Assembly: GCF_000429705.1 (NCBI RefSeq)
Contig: NZ_AUCJ01000012.1
Coordinates: 4,412 to 68,411 of the forward strand
Length of the DNA: 64,000 nt
Reading direction: 5' to 3'
From: Alteribacter aurantiacus DSM 18675
GTDB lineage: Bacteria; Bacillota; Bacilli; Bacillales; Salisediminibacteriaceae
Part shown: positions 43,500 to 51,554 of the stretch, in pieces
Position numbering within the stretch: position 1 is the stretch's first letter
How the letters are laid out: each line of letters opens with the position of its first letter
Notes under the pieces: model-generated
Database searches by the model: none
What the model was told of the DNA's origin: nothing
The model's input: only the letters and a program-made list of their open reading frames with translations
Translations under genes and position numbers: made by a program

Positions 43500-44363
43500 C
43501 TATTCGTGACGAGTACCTAAAAGGCGAACGACAAAAACCTGATCCACGAAACCCTTAAGACCGTTATTGATCCGGTCTGCACGAGATTGGTTTTGCACAA
43601 GGGCGTAAACGGTCGGTCCACTTCCACTCATAAGAACACCATCCGCTCCAAACCCTTTCATTCGGTTTTTTAAATGAAGGACTTGGGGATGGATAGAAAA
43701 AGTTGCGTCTTCCATAGCATTACCAAGCTCACTACAGATTCCTTTAAAGTTCTTTTCTTCAATGGCTTGAACCATTTTCTCTGTATTAGGGTGTTGCAAA
43801 TCTTCCAATTTCAACTTACCGTAGATGTCTTTTGTTGAAACACCCATAGGCGGTTTCACAAGGACAATCCAACACGGAGGTGGTGTGGCGATGTGCTCAA
43901 GCTTCTCGCCCCTACCTCTAGCAATGGCTGTTCCACCATGTACACAGAAGGGAACGTCCGAGCCGATCTCCGCCCCGAGATCGGCAAGCTCATCAAGGCT
44001 TAGCCCCAAGTTCCACAAGTCATTCAGTCCTCTAAGAGTGGCAGCTGCATCCGTGCTCCCCCCTGCAAGGCCTGCTGAAACCGGGATGTTTTTCTCAATA
44101 AAAATATGTACGCCTTTTTTTACGTTGAAGCGCTTTTTCAACAGATTCGCTGCTTTGTAAGCAAGGTTTTGTTCATTGCTTGGTACAAACCCTTTGTCCA
44201 CATCAATCGTAATCGCGTTCTTGTCTTTTACCGTTAAATGAATGCGATCGGCTAAATCAACCGTCGTCATGACCATTTCCACTTCATGATAACCGTCGTT
44301 TCGTTTATTTAAGACATCAAGGGTTAAATTGATTTTCGCTGGTGCTTTTACAATCCGCTGCAT
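43500..44363 (-). CDS. ispE: 4-diphosphocytidyl-2-C-methyl-D-erythritol kinase
   Basis: GHMP kinase of the MEP isoprenoid pathway. It is 287 aa from ATG at 44363 (MQRIVKAPAKINLTLDV); an ATG one codon earlier and a GTG at 44372 are closer to the AGGTGG site and less suitable. GHMP motif PVSAGLAGGSTDAAATL is near residue 95, and the late GSGPTVYAL is conserved. It stands between sspF and purR as usual. Confidence 0.96.
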   Translation of the reverse strand: MQRIVKAPAKINLTLDVLNKRNDGYHEVEMVMTTVDLADRIHLTVKDKNAITIDVDKGFVPSNEQNLAYKAANLLKKRFNVKKGVHIFIEKNIPVSAGLAGGSTDAAATLRGLNDLWNLGLSLDELADLGAEIGSDVPFCVHGGTAIARGRGEKLEHIATPPPCWIVLVKPPMGVSTKDIYGKLKLEDLQHPNTEKMVQAIEEKNFKGICSELGNAMEDATFSIHPQVLHLKNRMKGFGADGVLMSGSGPTVYALVQNQSRADRINNGLKGFVDQVFVVRLLGTRHE

Positions 44364-44534
44364 CATTTCCACCTACTTTTTCTAGCTTTTCCCCGAACAT
44401 TGTCGCTTTCGCTATTTTACCATTACTCTTGTGAGGGAACCAGTTTTGGCAGAAAAATGTCGCTATTTTTATGAAAGGCTTAGCTAATCTCCTTCTTTAG
44501 AGGGCTAGTTCCGGAAAATGAATATATCCCTACC

Positions 44535-44745
44535 TCAATTGTAAAGCTTCGTTGCACGCTATCCGCTCCCTATCTACGGCAGTGCCGACGAGCCTCCTTG
44601 TGGGGTCTGAAGGCACTGAAAAAGTTTGATCTTTAACTTTTTCAATGCCTTCGGGTCTATCTTGGCTCCCCCCACCTCAGGAGTGTCGCTTCTAGCGCTC
44701 ATCTACGCATATCAAAAGAACCCAGACTTGCACATGAAATAAAAA
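44535..44745. repeat. GC-rich intergenic repeat interrupted by a hairpin element
   Basis: Aligns with 48600-48780: shared blocks CACGCTATCCGCTCCCT, cgacgagcctcctt, ggctccc, aggagtgtc, tctagcg and ctacgcat. The 44-bp hairpin at 44609-44652 breaks it where the other copy is continuous. Confidence 0.75.
44609..44652. repeat. Solo hairpin element flanked by GGGTCT duplications
   Basis: GAAGGCACTGAAAAAGTT, an 8-nt loop TGATCTTT, then AACTTTTTCAATGCCTTC. It is the reverse orientation of the hairpin at 1371-1414, with the same loop. GGGTCT occurs immediately on both sides (44603-44608, 44653-44658), while the repeat copy at 48600-48780 has a single GGTCT there. Confidence 0.85.
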
Positions 44746-44777
44746 GGTTCACTGAGACGTTGTTCCGGAAAGAAAAA

Positions 44778-44807
44778 GGCCCAAAAGGCATATCGCCTCT
44801 TTGGACC
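44778..44807 (-). terminator. Intrinsic terminator of sspF
   Basis: GGTCCAAAGAGGC-gatat-GCCTTTTGGGCC on the minus strand, followed by TTTTTC. Confidence 0.8.
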
Positions 44808-44827
44808 TTCCGTCACTGTCACGTGAT

Positions 44828-45019
44828 TTATTGTTTGTTCTGGTACTGCTCGGCCATTCGTTGTTCGGCCATTTCAACTGCACGCTTGGTCATGTTGCCG
44901 GCGTCCCGTGAGCGGATCCCGCCCCAGCCTTCACGTTGAACAGTGTCATAGAAGCCTAAATCCTTTGCCAGCTCTACTTTAAATCCTTCTGACATCGTGC
45001 CTCGTCTTCTTCTGCCCAT
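44828..45019 (-). CDS. sspF: Small acid-soluble spore protein, SspF type
   Basis: 63 aa. Alpha/beta-type SASP relative with FKVELAKDLGFYDTVQREGW and GGIRSRDAGNMTKRAVEMAE, close to B. subtilis SspF. It binds spore DNA; SspF-type proteins are minor SASPs. ATG at 45019 has GGGAGGG upstream. Expressed in the forespore in relatives; I did not find a convincing sigma-G promoter. Confidence 0.95.
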   Translation of the reverse strand: MGRRRRGTMSEGFKVELAKDLGFYDTVQREGWGGIRSRDAGNMTKRAVEMAEQRMAEQYQNKQ

Positions 45020-45210
45020 AGTTAAGCCCTCCCAGTAACAGTGACACCTTTAGTGTTACCTTGAGGCAGGGATTGTTTCTATGAGGAAAATGGCGTTTTT
45101 GGGAAATGTTGATGATGGATGCGGGATATATCTGACACTTCGTTTTCCCTGTTAAGCTGGATCGTCTACAGGTCCATCAATCATCAAAGCACCAGCACAA
45201 TACAAAAAAA

Positions 45211-45266
45211 CGATTATCCAAAAAACTGCCTAAGTTCGTTCCGTTAGACGTTTTTTTGAATAATCG
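45211..45266 (-). terminator. Long-stem intrinsic terminator of veg
   Basis: Arms of more than 20 nt (CGATTATTCAAAAAAACGTC against its near complement ending GGATAATCG) enclose a short loop, with the T tract inside the stem. It is unusually long for a terminator. Confidence 0.7.
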
Positions 45267-45288
45267 CATCGTAAAAACCAAATGACTG

Positions 45289-45555
45289 TTAAACAGACTC
45301 TGTAGTCGTTGTTACTTCTTCTTCCGGTAGTGACAGTTGAACCGTATCTGTCAAAACATCCGTATAGCTGTATGATACGCGTTCGAATGCGTGGGCATCC
45401 TGATCTAACTTAATGATAAATACTGAAGGGTACGTACCTTCCAACAGACCAGAACGTTCAATCGTCTTTCGTCTTCCGCCATTTGCTTTAATCGTGACTT
45501 TTTTGCCTACGTTTGCGTCTAATGTGCGTTTAATTTCAATCAACGTTTTTGCCAT
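45289..45555 (-). CDS. veg: Veg protein, biofilm-related regulator
   Basis: 88 aa from ATG at 45555 (MAKTLIEIKRTLDANVGKKV), with GAGGTG at 7 nt. The reading frame runs on to 45606, but that part covers the promoter. SH3-like Veg family; in B. subtilis it raises matrix gene expression by opposing SinR. Tandem strong promoters lie upstream and a long-stem terminator downstream. Confidence 0.95.
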   Translation of the reverse strand: MAKTLIEIKRTLDANVGKKVTIKANGGRRKTIERSGLLEGTYPSVFIIKLDQDAHAFERVSYSYTDVLTDTVQLSLPEEEVTTTTESV

Positions 45556-45577
45556 TCCACTACACCTCACTGTATAT

Positions 45578-45653
45578 ACAATACCATCATTCGACAATGT
45601 TGTCAAATTAAAATAAAATTTAAATTATAACAATGTATGATGGTGACTGTCAA
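45578..45653 (-). promoter_or_regulatory. Tandem SigA promoters of veg
   Basis: Proximal: TTGACA (45601-45606), 17-bp spacer, TATTGT (45578-45583). Distal: TTGACA (45648-45653), 18-bp spacer, TATAAT (45624-45629). The intervening DNA is almost pure A/T. veg has one of the strongest SigA promoters in B. subtilis. Confidence 0.8.
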
Positions 45654-45792
45654 TAAAAGATTCCCTTGTCATTTCGCCATTTTTTGCAGGCAAAATTGCC
45701 ACTGAAACCCTTCTGTCGGTAGTTTGTACAGTTTTCTCATTTTTATGTAAACCAGATAGGGAGGCTGAAGGTTTGAGTATAGATTAGTAAGG

Positions 45793-45945
45793 CAAGAGAG
45801 GGTCTTTCGGGTTTCGGATCATCCACTTATTTTTGGTTTAATCCAGTTATTCTTTTATAGGTCCAGTTAATGTCGCTTTGATCCAGTTATTTTGTATTTG
45901 ACCCACTTATTCCTTTTTTAATCCAGTTAGCTCCACTTCGCCACG
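45793..45945. repeat. Short tandem array D (six 20-bp units, ATCCAGTTAT core)
   Basis: Units begin exactly at 45821, 45841, 45861, 45881, 45901 and 45921. The conserved first nine bases are RTCCASTTA; the other eleven vary. The last unit reads ATCCAGTTAGCTCC. A flank GGTCTTTCGGGTT (45801-45813) and the first unit are shared, inverted, with the array at 62036-62180. It lies about 30 nt after the yabG terminator and upstream of veg. Confidence 0.9.
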
Positions 45946-45970
45946 CGCCCCCTATCTTTAAACACAAAAA

Positions 45971-45985
45971 AGAGCTCCAGGCTCT
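45971..45985 (-). terminator. Intrinsic terminator of yabG
   Basis: AGAGC and GCTCT arms around five nt, followed on the minus strand by TTTTTTGTG. Confidence 0.7.
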
Positions 45986-46009
45986 CGCTCACCCGCAACT
46001 CTTACTAAA

Positions 46010-46882
46010 TTATTCTTCAATGTCTTCCTGCTCAATTGGAATGCCTCTTCTTAAGGAACCTCTCGATTCAATACCACCCATGCCCCGTTCTCCGGTTAAC
46101 GTATGCTTTAGCATATCCCAAAGAGCTACCCGCTCCATGAACGGTGTAAGGCTAACCTTCGCTACCACATAGACCGGATCGAGTGCGTGAATGTTAATTC
46201 GTTCCGGAGAGCTGGCAAAGTTGGCACCGGCCTTTAAGATAGCTTGGAAATAGGATTGACACGCCCCTGCAAAGATCACAAGGTGATCCATGTACGGAAC
46301 GACTTTTCTTGCTTCTTTCACTGCGTCCACAAAATAACGAGAGTTTCTATATGCTTTCATGTCTGTTTTAGACCCTTTGTTTTTCATGTAGGCATCGTGA
46401 CCTGTGATCACTAAGATGTCCGGTCGAACCATTTCAATGAGAGAGGCCACTTGAAGAGGCATTTCTTTTTCAGCAATATGCACACCATACACTGGAACAC
46501 CTAAGCGGTCATAAACCGCTGTGCATTTCTTTAAGTAAATCGGGTCTCCATCAATATGAAGGATTCGTCCCGGTAACTCAAAAAAAGACTGCTTCTCCGT
46601 ATATCCTGACGTAATTTCATATTCCGTTTGTTCACGTATGAGCTTACGGTCTTGTCGAAACAAATGATAACAACTTTCTTCCTTTTCTTTATACTGTTCC
46701 AGGTGACGCTTTCGATCTGTTTCTTCCATGACGACCAAGTCGTCCATCGGGGCATCTGCCACTAAACGCATCTCTTCCCCAAAAAGTTCGACAATGTCCC
46801 CATTGATTGCCACAACCCTAAATAAGACATCGCACTTGTAAGATGCCCTACCTACTACCTGGCCGAGTTTAATCCCTCGCAT
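46010..46882 (-). CDS. yabG: Sporulation-specific protease YabG
   Basis: 290 aa cysteine-peptidase-like protein that trims spore coat proteins. The family is recognised from IKLGQVVGRASYKCDVLFRV at the N-terminus and DILVITGHDAYMK with FAGACQSYFQAIL further on; the His and Cys there are candidate catalytic residues. ATG at 46882 has GAGGAGG. It sits between rsmA and veg, as in B. subtilis. Probably a late mother-cell gene; the promoter is not identified. Confidence 0.95.
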   Translation of the reverse strand: MRGIKLGQVVGRASYKCDVLFRVVAINGDIVELFGEEMRLVADAPMDDLVVMEETDRKRHLEQYKEKEESCYHLFRQDRKLIREQTEYEITSGYTEKQSFFELPGRILHIDGDPIYLKKCTAVYDRLGVPVYGVHIAEKEMPLQVASLIEMVRPDILVITGHDAYMKNKGSKTDMKAYRNSRYFVDAVKEARKVVPYMDHLVIFAGACQSYFQAILKAGANFASSPERINIHALDPVYVVAKVSLTPFMERVALWDMLKHTLTGERGMGGIESRGSLRRGIPIEQEDIEE

Positions 46883-46952
46883 GACAAACGCCTCCTCACA
46901 CGATAACGTATGCGAGAGGAGGCGTATCAGTTCCGGTCATTCTGTGTTTAAG

Positions 46953-47834
46953 TTACTCGTTTCCATAGCGTTCAACAAAGACATCACTCAACTTGGCAAA
47001 CTCCTCCATCGACAAAGATTCTCCTCGACGTTTAGGATCAATACCGGCTTGTTCACATAAGGCAACCACTTGTTCTTTTTCTTTTTTGGCATCAAAATGG
47101 TGCACGAGATTGTTTAAAAGTGTTTTACGACGCTGGGTAAAAGATGCTCGAATGATTCGGAAAAAGAAAGCTTCGTCTTTTACACTCACAGGTGGCTCAT
47201 CCCGGATCGTCAGCCTTAAGACAGCCGAGTCCACATTTGGTTGTGGAACGAAGACCGTTTTAGGCACAGTCAGAACTGTTTCAGCTTTGGCATAATACTG
47301 ACATGCAATCGACAATGAACCGTAGTCTTTCGAATTCGGTTTAGCAGCAATTCGCTCGGCTACTTCTTTTTGAATCATAACCACAATCGCTCGGAGCGGC
47401 AGCTTCTCTTCTAGTAGCTTCATCAAAATAGGCGTAGTCACATAATACGGCAAGTTCGCAACCACCACCAGGTCATCCTTCTTCTTGATCTCTTCGTTAA
47501 TTAACGTGTGTAGATCAGCTTGTAAAACATCTTTATGAATCACCCGAACGTGAGGATATGGTGACAGTGTGTCATTTAAAATAGGTAAAAGGCGTTGATC
47601 AATTTCAAGGGCCGTAACGGAACCTGCTTGCTTTGCAATCTGCTCGGTTAACGCTCCGATTCCAGGACCTACTTCAATAGCCGATGTCTCTTTGGTAATG
47701 TTTGCTGCAGCGACAATATTTCTTAGCACGTTCGTATCAATAAGAAAATTTTGCCCAAGGCTTTTCTTGAACGAAAACTTATGTTTTTGCAGGATTTCTT
47801 TCGTTCGTTTCGGGGTGGCAATGTCTTTCGTCAT
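46953..47834 (-). CDS. rsmA: 16S rRNA dimethyladenosine transferase
   Basis: Dimethylates A1518 and A1519 of 16S rRNA; also called ksgA. It is 293 aa from ATG at 47834 (MTKDIATPKRTKEIL); the GTG at 47843 lies on the binding site. SAM motif EVGPGIGALTE and catalytic NLPYYVTTP are present. It nearly abuts rnmV upstream (5 nt), a conserved pairing. Confidence 0.97.
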   Translation of the reverse strand: MTKDIATPKRTKEILQKHKFSFKKSLGQNFLIDTNVLRNIVAAANITKETSAIEVGPGIGALTEQIAKQAGSVTALEIDQRLLPILNDTLSPYPHVRVIHKDVLQADLHTLINEEIKKKDDLVVVANLPYYVTTPILMKLLEEKLPLRAIVVMIQKEVAERIAAKPNSKDYGSLSIACQYYAKAETVLTVPKTVFVPQPNVDSAVLRLTIRDEPPVSVKDEAFFFRIIRASFTQRRKTLLNNLVHHFDAKKEKEQVVALCEQAGIDPKRRGESLSMEEFAKLSDVFVERYGNE

Positions 47835-47839
47835 GAGTG

Positions 47840-48391
47840 TCACTCTTCTTTCTCTTGCGTATAGTTAAGGGCTTTAATAAACTCTTGTTTTGAGATGCGG
47901 AATTGCACCAGTCGCCTGTGAAGCTGTTTTCCGTTCGCATAACCGATCTTCAGCTTTCGACCAAGGTCTTCCCGCCGCTGCCTTGCACCTGTCCCTGCAA
48001 TTAACCCTGATGCGATCAAATCATCAAGAGTAATTTGCTCCTCTGCCACTTCTCCAGGGCTTCGAACCGCTTCTAATGCATCGAGAAGCGCTTTATCGGA
48101 TGCATTTTCTACGCCAATTTTCCCTCTATGGTTTTGGGCCAATTCCTTGGGTAAAAAAGCATGCTTACACCCGGGCACAGCCGCTTCAATTGTCCGGCGA
48201 ATTTTCTCGCCAGGATAGTCGGGGTCTGTAAAAATAATCACCCCTCTACGCTCTGCTGCAAGTCGGATCTTTTCAATCGTCACATCGTTGATGGCCGATC
48301 CGTTCGTCTCAATCGTATCGCATTTAGCAACTCTCGCTAAAGCTTTCGTGTCATCTTTTCCTTCTACTACAATCATTTCTTTTATAATCAC
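47840..48391 (-). CDS. rnmV: Ribonuclease M5
   Basis: Matures 5S rRNA precursors. It is 183 aa: an N-terminal Toprim domain with VVEGKDD and FTDPDYPGEKIR, and a C-terminal region that helps substrate binding. GTG at 48391 has GAGG at 7 nt. A 5S gene is at the right of this window. A foldback repeat lies directly upstream, so its promoter may be in or near that repeat. Confidence 0.95.
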   Translation of the reverse strand: MIIKEMIVVEGKDDTKALARVAKCDTIETNGSAINDVTIEKIRLAAERRGVIIFTDPDYPGEKIRRTIEAAVPGCKHAFLPKELAQNHRGKIGVENASDKALLDALEAVRSPGEVAEEQITLDDLIASGLIAGTGARQRREDLGRKLKIGYANGKQLHRRLVQFRISKQEFIKALNYTQEKEE

Positions 48392-48411
48392 AACTAAACC
48401 TCATTTAGTTT

Positions 48412-48534
48412 AGCTGCTTTCGTTTAATTGTTGCTTTTTTATTATTATCTTCATCACTAGAATGGTGGTTGAAGCATACTGGCCTTCCGATTCAACTTTT
48501 CTTGTGTGAAAGCAACAAACCTTCCGAAAGCAAC
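48412..48534. repeat. Foldback element, 123 bp (short copy) with 9-bp flanking repeats
   Basis: Ends GCTGCTTTCG and CGAAAGCAAC are inverted, as in the copy at 30383-30535; ATCACTAGAAT and GAAGCATAC are shared internally. It lacks the inner GC-rich block. ATTTAGTTT flanks it on both sides (48403-48411, 48535-48543), consistent with a target duplication. Confidence 0.7.
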
Positions 48535-48589
48535 ATTTAGTTTTACTTTTAGTCGGTACGCTTCGCGGTTTTTGTTCATATTTCTATTA

Positions 48590-48790
48590 ATGAGCCTACC
48601 CTTGCCTCGGTGTATAAAGCTCCGCTTCACGCTATCCGCTCCCTTTCCGCTGCGGCGCCGGCTAGCCTCCTCGGGCAAAGCCCTTGCGGGGGGTCTACCC
48701 TGGCTCCCACGGCCGCAGGAGTGTCACTACTAGCGTTCAGCTACGCATAACAAAAGCACCCAACACTTCAAATAGAATTAAAAGCTTACT
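48590..48790. repeat. GC-rich intergenic repeat, best-preserved copy
   Basis: Contains CACGCTATCCGCTCCCT, gccggctagcctcctcggg, aaagcccttgcgggg, ggctcccacggccgcaggag and TACGCATAACAAAAG. Parts recur at 44535-44745, 59465-59640, 34250-34380 and 21560-21600. No protein is encoded. Confidence 0.7.
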
Positions 48791-48877
48791 GACTCATGTT
48801 TCTCTATATAAAATTCTCAATACCTCGAAAACAGCATGAATAATGAACATTTATTTTATCATAAAAATCAAAAACAA

Positions 48878-48910
48878 AAATAGACACAGATCTAACCCCT
48901 GTGTCTATTT
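48878..48910 (-). terminator. Intrinsic terminator of yabE
   Basis: AAATAGACACAG pairs with CTGTGTCTATTT around nine nt; minus strand continues TTGTTTTTG. Confidence 0.85.
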
Positions 48911-48928
48911 AGTATAACACTGAATCGA

Positions 48929-50299
48929 CTATTCTAAAATTCGCACTTCAACTGACCTGCGTCCAAATGAATTGGCTCCGCTGGGCATGAAAATATCGAT
49001 TTTTCTCCCTTTAATAGCCCCTCCAGTGTCCCCTGCAAGATATGTCCCGTATCCTTTTACTTCTACACGAGACCCTAAAGGAATGACACTAGGATCGACA
49101 GCCACCACTCTCGAATTCGGGTTCGATTTCAAGTCAATTCCCGTGGCTGTAACACCTGAGCAGCCGGTACAGTTTGCTGTATAGGCGGTTGCCTCAAATG
49201 TCTGCCAGCTTTCCGCACTAGATCCACTAGAAGAGGAGGCTGAACTATTATTTGATGAGCTTGACGAGCTTGATGAACTTGATGAACTTGACGCAGAACT
49301 GCTTGAGTTCGAGTTCGATGAAGCTGATGCAGAACTAGAAGAATTCGATGAAGCCGAATCACTTGAACGATTTGAGCTGCTCGAGGAAGATGATGGGGAA
49401 GAGCTACGAGAAACGGTTGTCACAGGTGTCGGTGTTTTTGTTCCAATTGTGACAATGCGGTCTTCGCTTTCTTCCACGACTTCTTCTTTTACAAGTTCAC
49501 GGGAAACTTCTTCACCGTCTTCAAAAATAACTTCATAATGTTTTTTCAATTTGCCGTCTTTTCCACTGTTCACGACTTTTTCATTCCCTAGCTCAAGGGA
49601 GGAGTCGCTCTTTCTTACAGTGGCGAAATCGACAGCTTCTTCCACGACATCGGTGACTTTTTCTACACGGACTACAGTTAGGTCCGCCTCGTTGGTTAGT
49701 CGCTCATCGACAGTTGGCTCTATTTTATCCAAGTCGTTAAGCTCTATTTCATGATGCTCTAAAAAGTCAGCGACAGTCGTCGAAGTGGTCATGATCTTCT
49801 CTTCTTTTCCGTCTATGTATACCGTGACACCAAAGGCGGCTTCATACACAATGTCGGTTTCGGAGTTAATTTTTGTTTCAGGTGAGTGGGAAAGATAATC
49901 GTGTTCGCCCACCTCAAGATCGATCTCTTGAAGAAGCTCTTCTACATTTTCCGCTATGGTCCATGTGACCTTTCGCTCTCCATCGATCGTTAATGTAACG
50001 TGGTTCGCTTTTGTTATGGTTATGTGAGTCTCATCTGTGAGTTTGGTATCAAGTGCTGGTTCAATGTGATCATGAAAGCCTATGTCTATTCCTTGTTCTT
50101 CCAAAGCCTCTTCTACTGTGGTTGCATGCGTTTGGGCCTCGCGTTCAAGATCCTCAGCATAAATCGTGACGGTTGTTTTCGTAATTTCATAGAATACGAA
50201 TCCAACGGTAGCAAGCACAATAGTAAGGCCGACGCCGGATATGACCAACTTTTTCCACGTGAATAAACGTGAAAGAAGTTGCTTCATCCTATCATTCAT
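48929..50299 (-). CDS. yabE: Cell-wall-active protein YabE (DUF348, G5 and 3D domains)
   Basis: 456 aa from ATG at 50299 (MNDRMKQLLSRLF), AAGGAGG about 10 nt upstream. One N-terminal membrane anchor (about 15-38), three ubiquitin-like DUF348 repeats (to about 215), a G5 domain (about 220-290), an exported Ser/Asn linker of about 60 residues made almost only of Ser, and a C-terminal 3D domain with TAYTANC, GDTGGAIKG and the Asp residues of a murein hydrolase. Related to resuscitation-promoting factors; probably modifies peptidoglycan. Confidence 0.93.
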   Translation of the reverse strand: MNDRMKQLLSRLFTWKKLVISGVGLTIVLATVGFVFYEITKTTVTIYAEDLEREAQTHATTVEEALEEQGIDIGFHDHIEPALDTKLTDETHITITKANHVTLTIDGERKVTWTIAENVEELLQEIDLEVGEHDYLSHSPETKINSETDIVYEAAFGVTVYIDGKEEKIMTTSTTVADFLEHHEIELNDLDKIEPTVDERLTNEADLTVVRVEKVTDVVEEAVDFATVRKSDSSLELGNEKVVNSGKDGKLKKHYEVIFEDGEEVSRELVKEEVVEESEDRIVTIGTKTPTPVTTVSRSSSPSSSSSSSNRSSDSASSNSSSSASASSNSNSSSSASSSSSSSSSSSSSNNSSASSSSGSSAESWQTFEATAYTANCTGCSGVTATGIDLKSNPNSRVVAVDPSVIPLGSRVEVKGYGTYLAGDTGGAIKGRKIDIFMPSGANSFGRRSVEVRILE

Positions 50300-50451
50300 A
50301 GTCAGAACGCCTCCTTCGATTTTCACATTTTACCCCTATCCACCTTTCTTGTCAATTCGGCTCTAAGAACCATTTCCTAGTATTATCGTCCACGTTTTAT
50401 GGAAATGTAAAGCGTTTCCCTTCGACAAACCCTACAAAAGACAGAAAAATC

Positions 50452-50510
50452 GGTGTCGAAGAATAGGACCAGGTTCGTTTCTTGGACACCATGGGATTTC
50501 CTTCGACACC
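50452..50510 (-). terminator. Terminator of tatD with a duplicated 5' arm
   Basis: On the minus strand GGTGTCGAAGGAA and GGTGTCCAAGAA are near-direct repeats, and both can pair with the single TTCTTCGACACC arm that precedes GATTTTTC. Two exclusive hairpins are therefore possible. Confidence 0.65.
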
Positions 50511-50518
50511 GAAAGTTG

Positions 50519-51286
50519 TCAGCTTATGTTAAATAGTTTTTTCGCATTATTTCGTGTTTGTTCTATTAATTCCTCATAGGAGACCTCTTTTAACTCTGCC
50601 AATTTCTCAGCAACAAGTGTCACGTATGCCGGTTCATTTCGCTTTCCTCGATTTGGGTGCGGTGCTAGAAACGGACAATCGGTTTCGATCAGGAGACGAT
50701 CCATCGGAATCTGCGTAGCTACTTCTTTTGGTAGCTTGGCGTTTTTAAACGTCACCGGGCCTCCAAAAGAGATGTGAAAATTCATGTCCAAGCATTCTCT
50801 TGCCATGTCCATGTCTCCTGCAAAGCAATGCATGATGCCACCTACTTGTCCTGCATCTTCTTCTTTGAGTACGTCAACGATATCTTGATCCGCTTCACGA
50901 TTATGGATGATAATCGGCATGTTTACCTTTTTCGCAAGACGAATCTGTTTACGAAAGACTTCCTTTTGAACGTCTTTCGGTGATTTATCCCAGTGGTAAT
51001 CGAGACCCATCTCCCCGATGGCAACGACTTTCGGATGAGCCGATAGCTCTTCAATCCACTTCAAGTGTTCGTCTGTCATGTCGATTGCATCTACTGGATG
51101 CCAACCGACTGATGCGTAAAGAAAGTCATATTGTTCAACAAGAGCCATGGCTTTATGAATGGTTTTCTTATCAAATCCGACAACAACCATTTCTTTAACG
51201 CCCGCTTCTTGAGCTCGTTCAATGACATCTGTCAGATCATCTTCGAATTGATCGGCATTGAGGTGTACATGAGTATCAAATAGCAT
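50519..51286 (-). CDS. tatD: TatD-family metal-dependent deoxyribonuclease
   Basis: 255 aa TIM-barrel hydrolase: metal-binding DTHVHLN at the start, GEMGLDYHW with the bridging Glu, HNREAD, MHCFAG and a late ETDCPFLAP. Acts on DNA ends in DNA repair or degradation in TatD homologues. ATG at 51286. The tandem array C ends about 55 nt upstream of the start, so the promoter must lie within or very near that array. Confidence 0.95.
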   Translation of the reverse strand: MLFDTHVHLNADQFEDDLTDVIERAQEAGVKEMVVVGFDKKTIHKAMALVEQYDFLYASVGWHPVDAIDMTDEHLKWIEELSAHPKVVAIGEMGLDYHWDKSPKDVQKEVFRKQIRLAKKVNMPIIIHNREADQDIVDVLKEEDAGQVGGIMHCFAGDMDMARECLDMNFHISFGGPVTFKNAKLPKEVATQIPMDRLLIETDCPFLAPHPNRGKRNEPAYVTLVAEKLAELKEVSYEELIEQTRNNAKKLFNIS

Positions 51287-51337
51287 GTTAATCGTCCTTT
51301 CCTTTTGTTAATTGAAGGTGTGGTGGAGGGCTAATGC

Positions 51338-51486
51338 GGTACTAACCAGTTTAAGTGTGTCACTAACCTGTTTAAACGCGCCTCCAACCTGTTTAAACGC
51401 GCCTCCAACCTGTTTAAATGCTGCTCTGACCTATTTAAACGCGCTCCCAACCTGTTTAAGTGCTCCCCCAACCTGTTTAAACACAA
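51338..51486. repeat. Short tandem array C (seven 21-bp units, AACCTGTTTAA core)
   Basis: TTTAA starts at 51350, 51371, 51392, 51413, 51434, 51455 and 51476: exact 21-bp spacing. The minus-strand core TTTAAACAGGTTRG resembles TTTAATCAAGTTAG of array B. It lies about 37-43 nt downstream of the metG terminator and directly upstream of tatD. Plus-strand frames through it give Cys-Leu-Asn-Ala-Pro-Pro repeats that are artefacts. Confidence 0.9.
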
Positions 51487-51522
51487 ACCATCCGGCGCAA
51501 ACACCACTCTTCTTTAAAAAAA

Positions 51523-51543
51523 GCCCGGCAACTGGTGCCGGGC
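51523..51543 (-). terminator. Intrinsic terminator of metG
   Basis: GCCCGGCA pairs with TGCCGGGC around five nt; minus strand continues TTTTTTTAAAG. Confidence 0.9.
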
Positions 51544-51554
51544 AATTACTTGTT

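Noticed and set aside
51338..51486. CRISPR-like array
   Set aside because: Units are 20-21 bp with only 5-11 variable bases, the variable parts recur between units, no cas genes are present and the same holds for the six other arrays.
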